64,000 bases of DNA from Bacteroidota bacterium (lineage in GTDB: Bacteria; Bacteroidota; Bacteroidia; 2-12-FULL-35-15): assembly GCA_947449315.1 (NCBI GenBank), contig CANFRC010000006.1, forward strand, positions 62,001 through 126,000. The letters run 5' to 3'. How positions within the stretch are numbered: the first letter of the stretch is position 1; each line of letters begins with the position of its first letter. The position numbers were made by a program, and so were the translations under genes. Below, piece by piece: positions 62,476-64,000 of the stretch. Under the pieces are notes generated by a model that saw nothing but the letters and a program-made list of their open reading frames with translations, did not search any database and was not told where the DNA came from.

Positions 62476-62640
62476 TAATAAAAGTTTGTGAAGTCAATAA
62501 ATCAAGGCTTTTTTTCTTTTTTAATACTGCTGCATTTGCTCTATTTATAATTGACTTTTGTCGCAGAAATAAATCATTTAATAAAATCATTTTGCCATAT
62601 AAATGTTTTAAAGTAAATTCGTTCTCTAAATAAAAAAAAC

Positions 62641-64000
62641 ATGAACAAGAATATTCTAAAACTTTCAGTAGTTGCTTCCCTAATTACTTTTACATCTTGT
62701 GGTGGAGATGCTAAAAAGGAAGAAAGCTCAGCAGCAAAAAACACCGGTATTGATATTGCAAATATTGATAGTACGGCAAAACCTACAGACGATTTTTATC
62801 AGTTTGTAAACGGTACATGGATTAAAAACAACGCTATTCCTGAGTCAGAAAGCCGCTGGGGTAGTTTCAATGAATTAGAAAAGCTGAATAAAGCAAAATT
62901 ATTGACCATCCTTCAAGATGCGTCGGCTGATAAAACAGCAAAAGCAGGAAGCAACACACAAAAAATAGGTGACTTCTTTTCTGTTGCAATGGATTCAGTG
63001 AAATTGAATAAAGATGCGATCACTCCTTTAAATGATGAGTTTGCAGCTATTGAAAATGTTAAAACGTCAGAAGACCTTATCAAAGAACTGGCTCATCTTC
63101 ATACTATAGGTGTTGGCGCTATGTTTGGTGGTTACATAGGACAAGATCCAAAGATCAGTTCTCAATATGTGACTCAATTAGGGCAAGGCGGTATTTCTTT
63201 GCCAGACAGAGATTATTATACGAATAAGGATGAACGCACTTTGGGAATACAAAAAGCATACAAGTCACATCTTGTCAATATGTTTGTTTTACTAGGTGAT
63301 AAAAAGGATGTAGCAGAAAAAAATGCGAAGACGGTTTATGATATTGAAACAAATTTTGCGAAATCGTCCATGACAAATATTGAAATGCGTGATCCTGTAA
63401 TACAATACAATAAAAAATCGTTCAAGTTATTAGCTGAAATGACTCCTAATTTCAACTGGCAAACTTATTTTGAAGCAATCGGTTTAAAAGCCGTAGATAC
63501 TGTTATTGTGGCTCAACCAGAATTCTTCAAACAATTTAACGCGTCCTTGAAATCTGTTTCCATCAATGATTGGAAAACGTATTTACGTTGGGGATTAATT
63601 GACGGAATGGCAAGTAAGTTAAGCGACAATTTTGTGAACGAACATTTCGATTTCTACGGAAAAAAATTATTAGGTATTCCTGCTTTGAAACCTCGTTGGA
63701 AGCGTGCTTTGGAAGCTACGGATGGTTCCTTGGGAGATGCTTTAGGACAAATATTTGTAGAGAAACATTTTACTCAGGAAAGCAAAAATCGTGTTGGAGA
63801 AATGGTGAAAAATCTAATTGCAGCATACCGTGTTCGTATTGCTAGCCGTGATTGGATGAGTGAAGAAACGAAGAAAGCGGCTAATTTAAAATTAGATAAA
63901 GTAATGTTGAAATTAGGATATCCTGATAAATGGAAAGACTATTCTACATTAGATATTAAACGCGACTCATATGTTCAAAATTACATGCGTGCCAACGTTT
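62641..64000 (+). CDS. M13 family metallopeptidase, lipoprotein (5' part; runs off the window)
   Basis: The frame starts at ATG 62641 and stays open to the edge (453 codons). A lipoprotein signal (LSVVASLITFTSCGGDAK) is followed by the M13 (neprilysin/PepO) N-terminal region: KPTDDFYQFVNGTWIKNN, ESRWGSFNELE, GISLPDRDYYTNKDERT, and RLKWALEA-like RWKRALEATDGSLGDALGQ. The zinc-binding HExxH lies farther along and is outside the window, so catalysis cannot be checked. It should be an outer- or periplasm-facing peptidase for small peptides. Confidence 0.93.
   Translation, partial: MNKNILKLSVVASLITFTSCGGDAKKEESSAAKNTGIDIANIDSTAKPTDDFYQFVNGTWIKNNAIPESESRWGSFNELEKLNKAKLLTILQDASADKTAKAGSNTQKIGDFFSVAMDSVKLNKDAITPLNDEFAAIENVKTSEDLIKELAHLHTIGVGAMFGGYIGQDPKISSQYVTQLGQGGISLPDRDYYTNKDERTLGIQKAYKSHLVNMFVLLGDKKDVAEKNAKTVYDIETNFAKSSMTNIEMRDPVIQYNKKSFKLLAEMTPNFNWQTYFEAIGLKAVDTVIVAQPEFFKQFNASLKSVSINDWKTYLRWGLIDGMASKLSDNFVNEHFDFYGKKLLGIPALKPRWKRALEATDGSLGDALGQIFVEKHFTQESKNRVGEMVKNLIAAYRVRIASRDWMSEETKKAANLKLDKVMLKLGYPDKWKDYSTLDIKRDSYVQNYMRANV

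Noticed and set aside
1-64000. CRISPR array, insertion sequence, prophage, toxin-antitoxin or restriction system
   Set aside because: No regularly spaced direct repeats, transposase, integrase or known defence domains were found on reading both strands.

Overview
The window is a gene-dense, AT-rich stretch of a Bacteroidota chromosome. The evidence is consistent: several promoters carry the Bacteroidota -7 box TAnnTTTG, Shine-Dalgarno sequences are not obvious, three secreted proteins end in type IX secretion (T9SS) sorting domains (CotH-like protein, DUF2271-like protein, S8 protease), and many envelope proteins have signal peptides ending in SQ or AQ. I cannot place it below class Bacteroidia with confidence. 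No rRNA, tRNA, CRISPR array, insertion sequence or prophage was seen; this looks like core chromosome.

Layout. 1-9.5 kb: end of an unknown gene, a DEAD-box RNA helicase with a long leader, a PorE-like TPR/beta-propeller protein ending in a SPOR-like domain, YwbE, a T9SS-exported CotH-like protein, an O-methyltransferase, threonine aldolase, a small secreted protein and a PmtA-like methyltransferase. 9.5-16 kb: DNA repair methyltransferase ogt and a beta-oxidation operon marR-fadN-fadA-fadE, read leftward, whose promoter overlaps a perfect inverted repeat. 16-24 kb: a UPF0126 membrane protein, fadD with a TMTC-like membrane/TPR protein, a nitronate monooxygenase-like enzyme, DUF1801, and a cluster of SDR dehydrogenase, truncated amidohydrolase and beta-barrel protein. 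24-33 kb: amino-acid permease, polytopic membrane protein, purL and a hybrid histidine kinase whose N-terminus looks HNOBA-like. 33-48 kb: mtgA, LRR protein, cyclophilin, topB, RRM protein, serine hydrolase, a coiled-coil lipoprotein, an MsbA-like ABC exporter, namZ, a LolE/FtsX-type permease, a cystathionine beta-synthase-like enzyme and a TPR protein. 48-64 kb: MFS transporter, DUF2271-like flavoprotein candidate facing apbE, BtuF-like protein, patatin/POTRA/barrel protein, hppA with a cysteine-rich tail, subtilase, an AddA/RecB-like helicase-nuclease, and the start of an M13 peptidase.

How they work together. fadD activates fatty acids and fadN/fadA/fadE degrade them; the MarR protein is the likely local regulator. 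mtgA, namZ, the SPOR-ended protein and the serine hydrolase all act, or probably act, at the cell wall and periplasm. ApbE in the periplasm is predicted to attach FMN to the DUF2271-like protein opposite it, which carries both an SGAT flavinylation motif and a T9SS tail. That pair, and the membrane pyrophosphatase with about 200 extra residues holding 29 cysteines, are the two most unusual items in the window.
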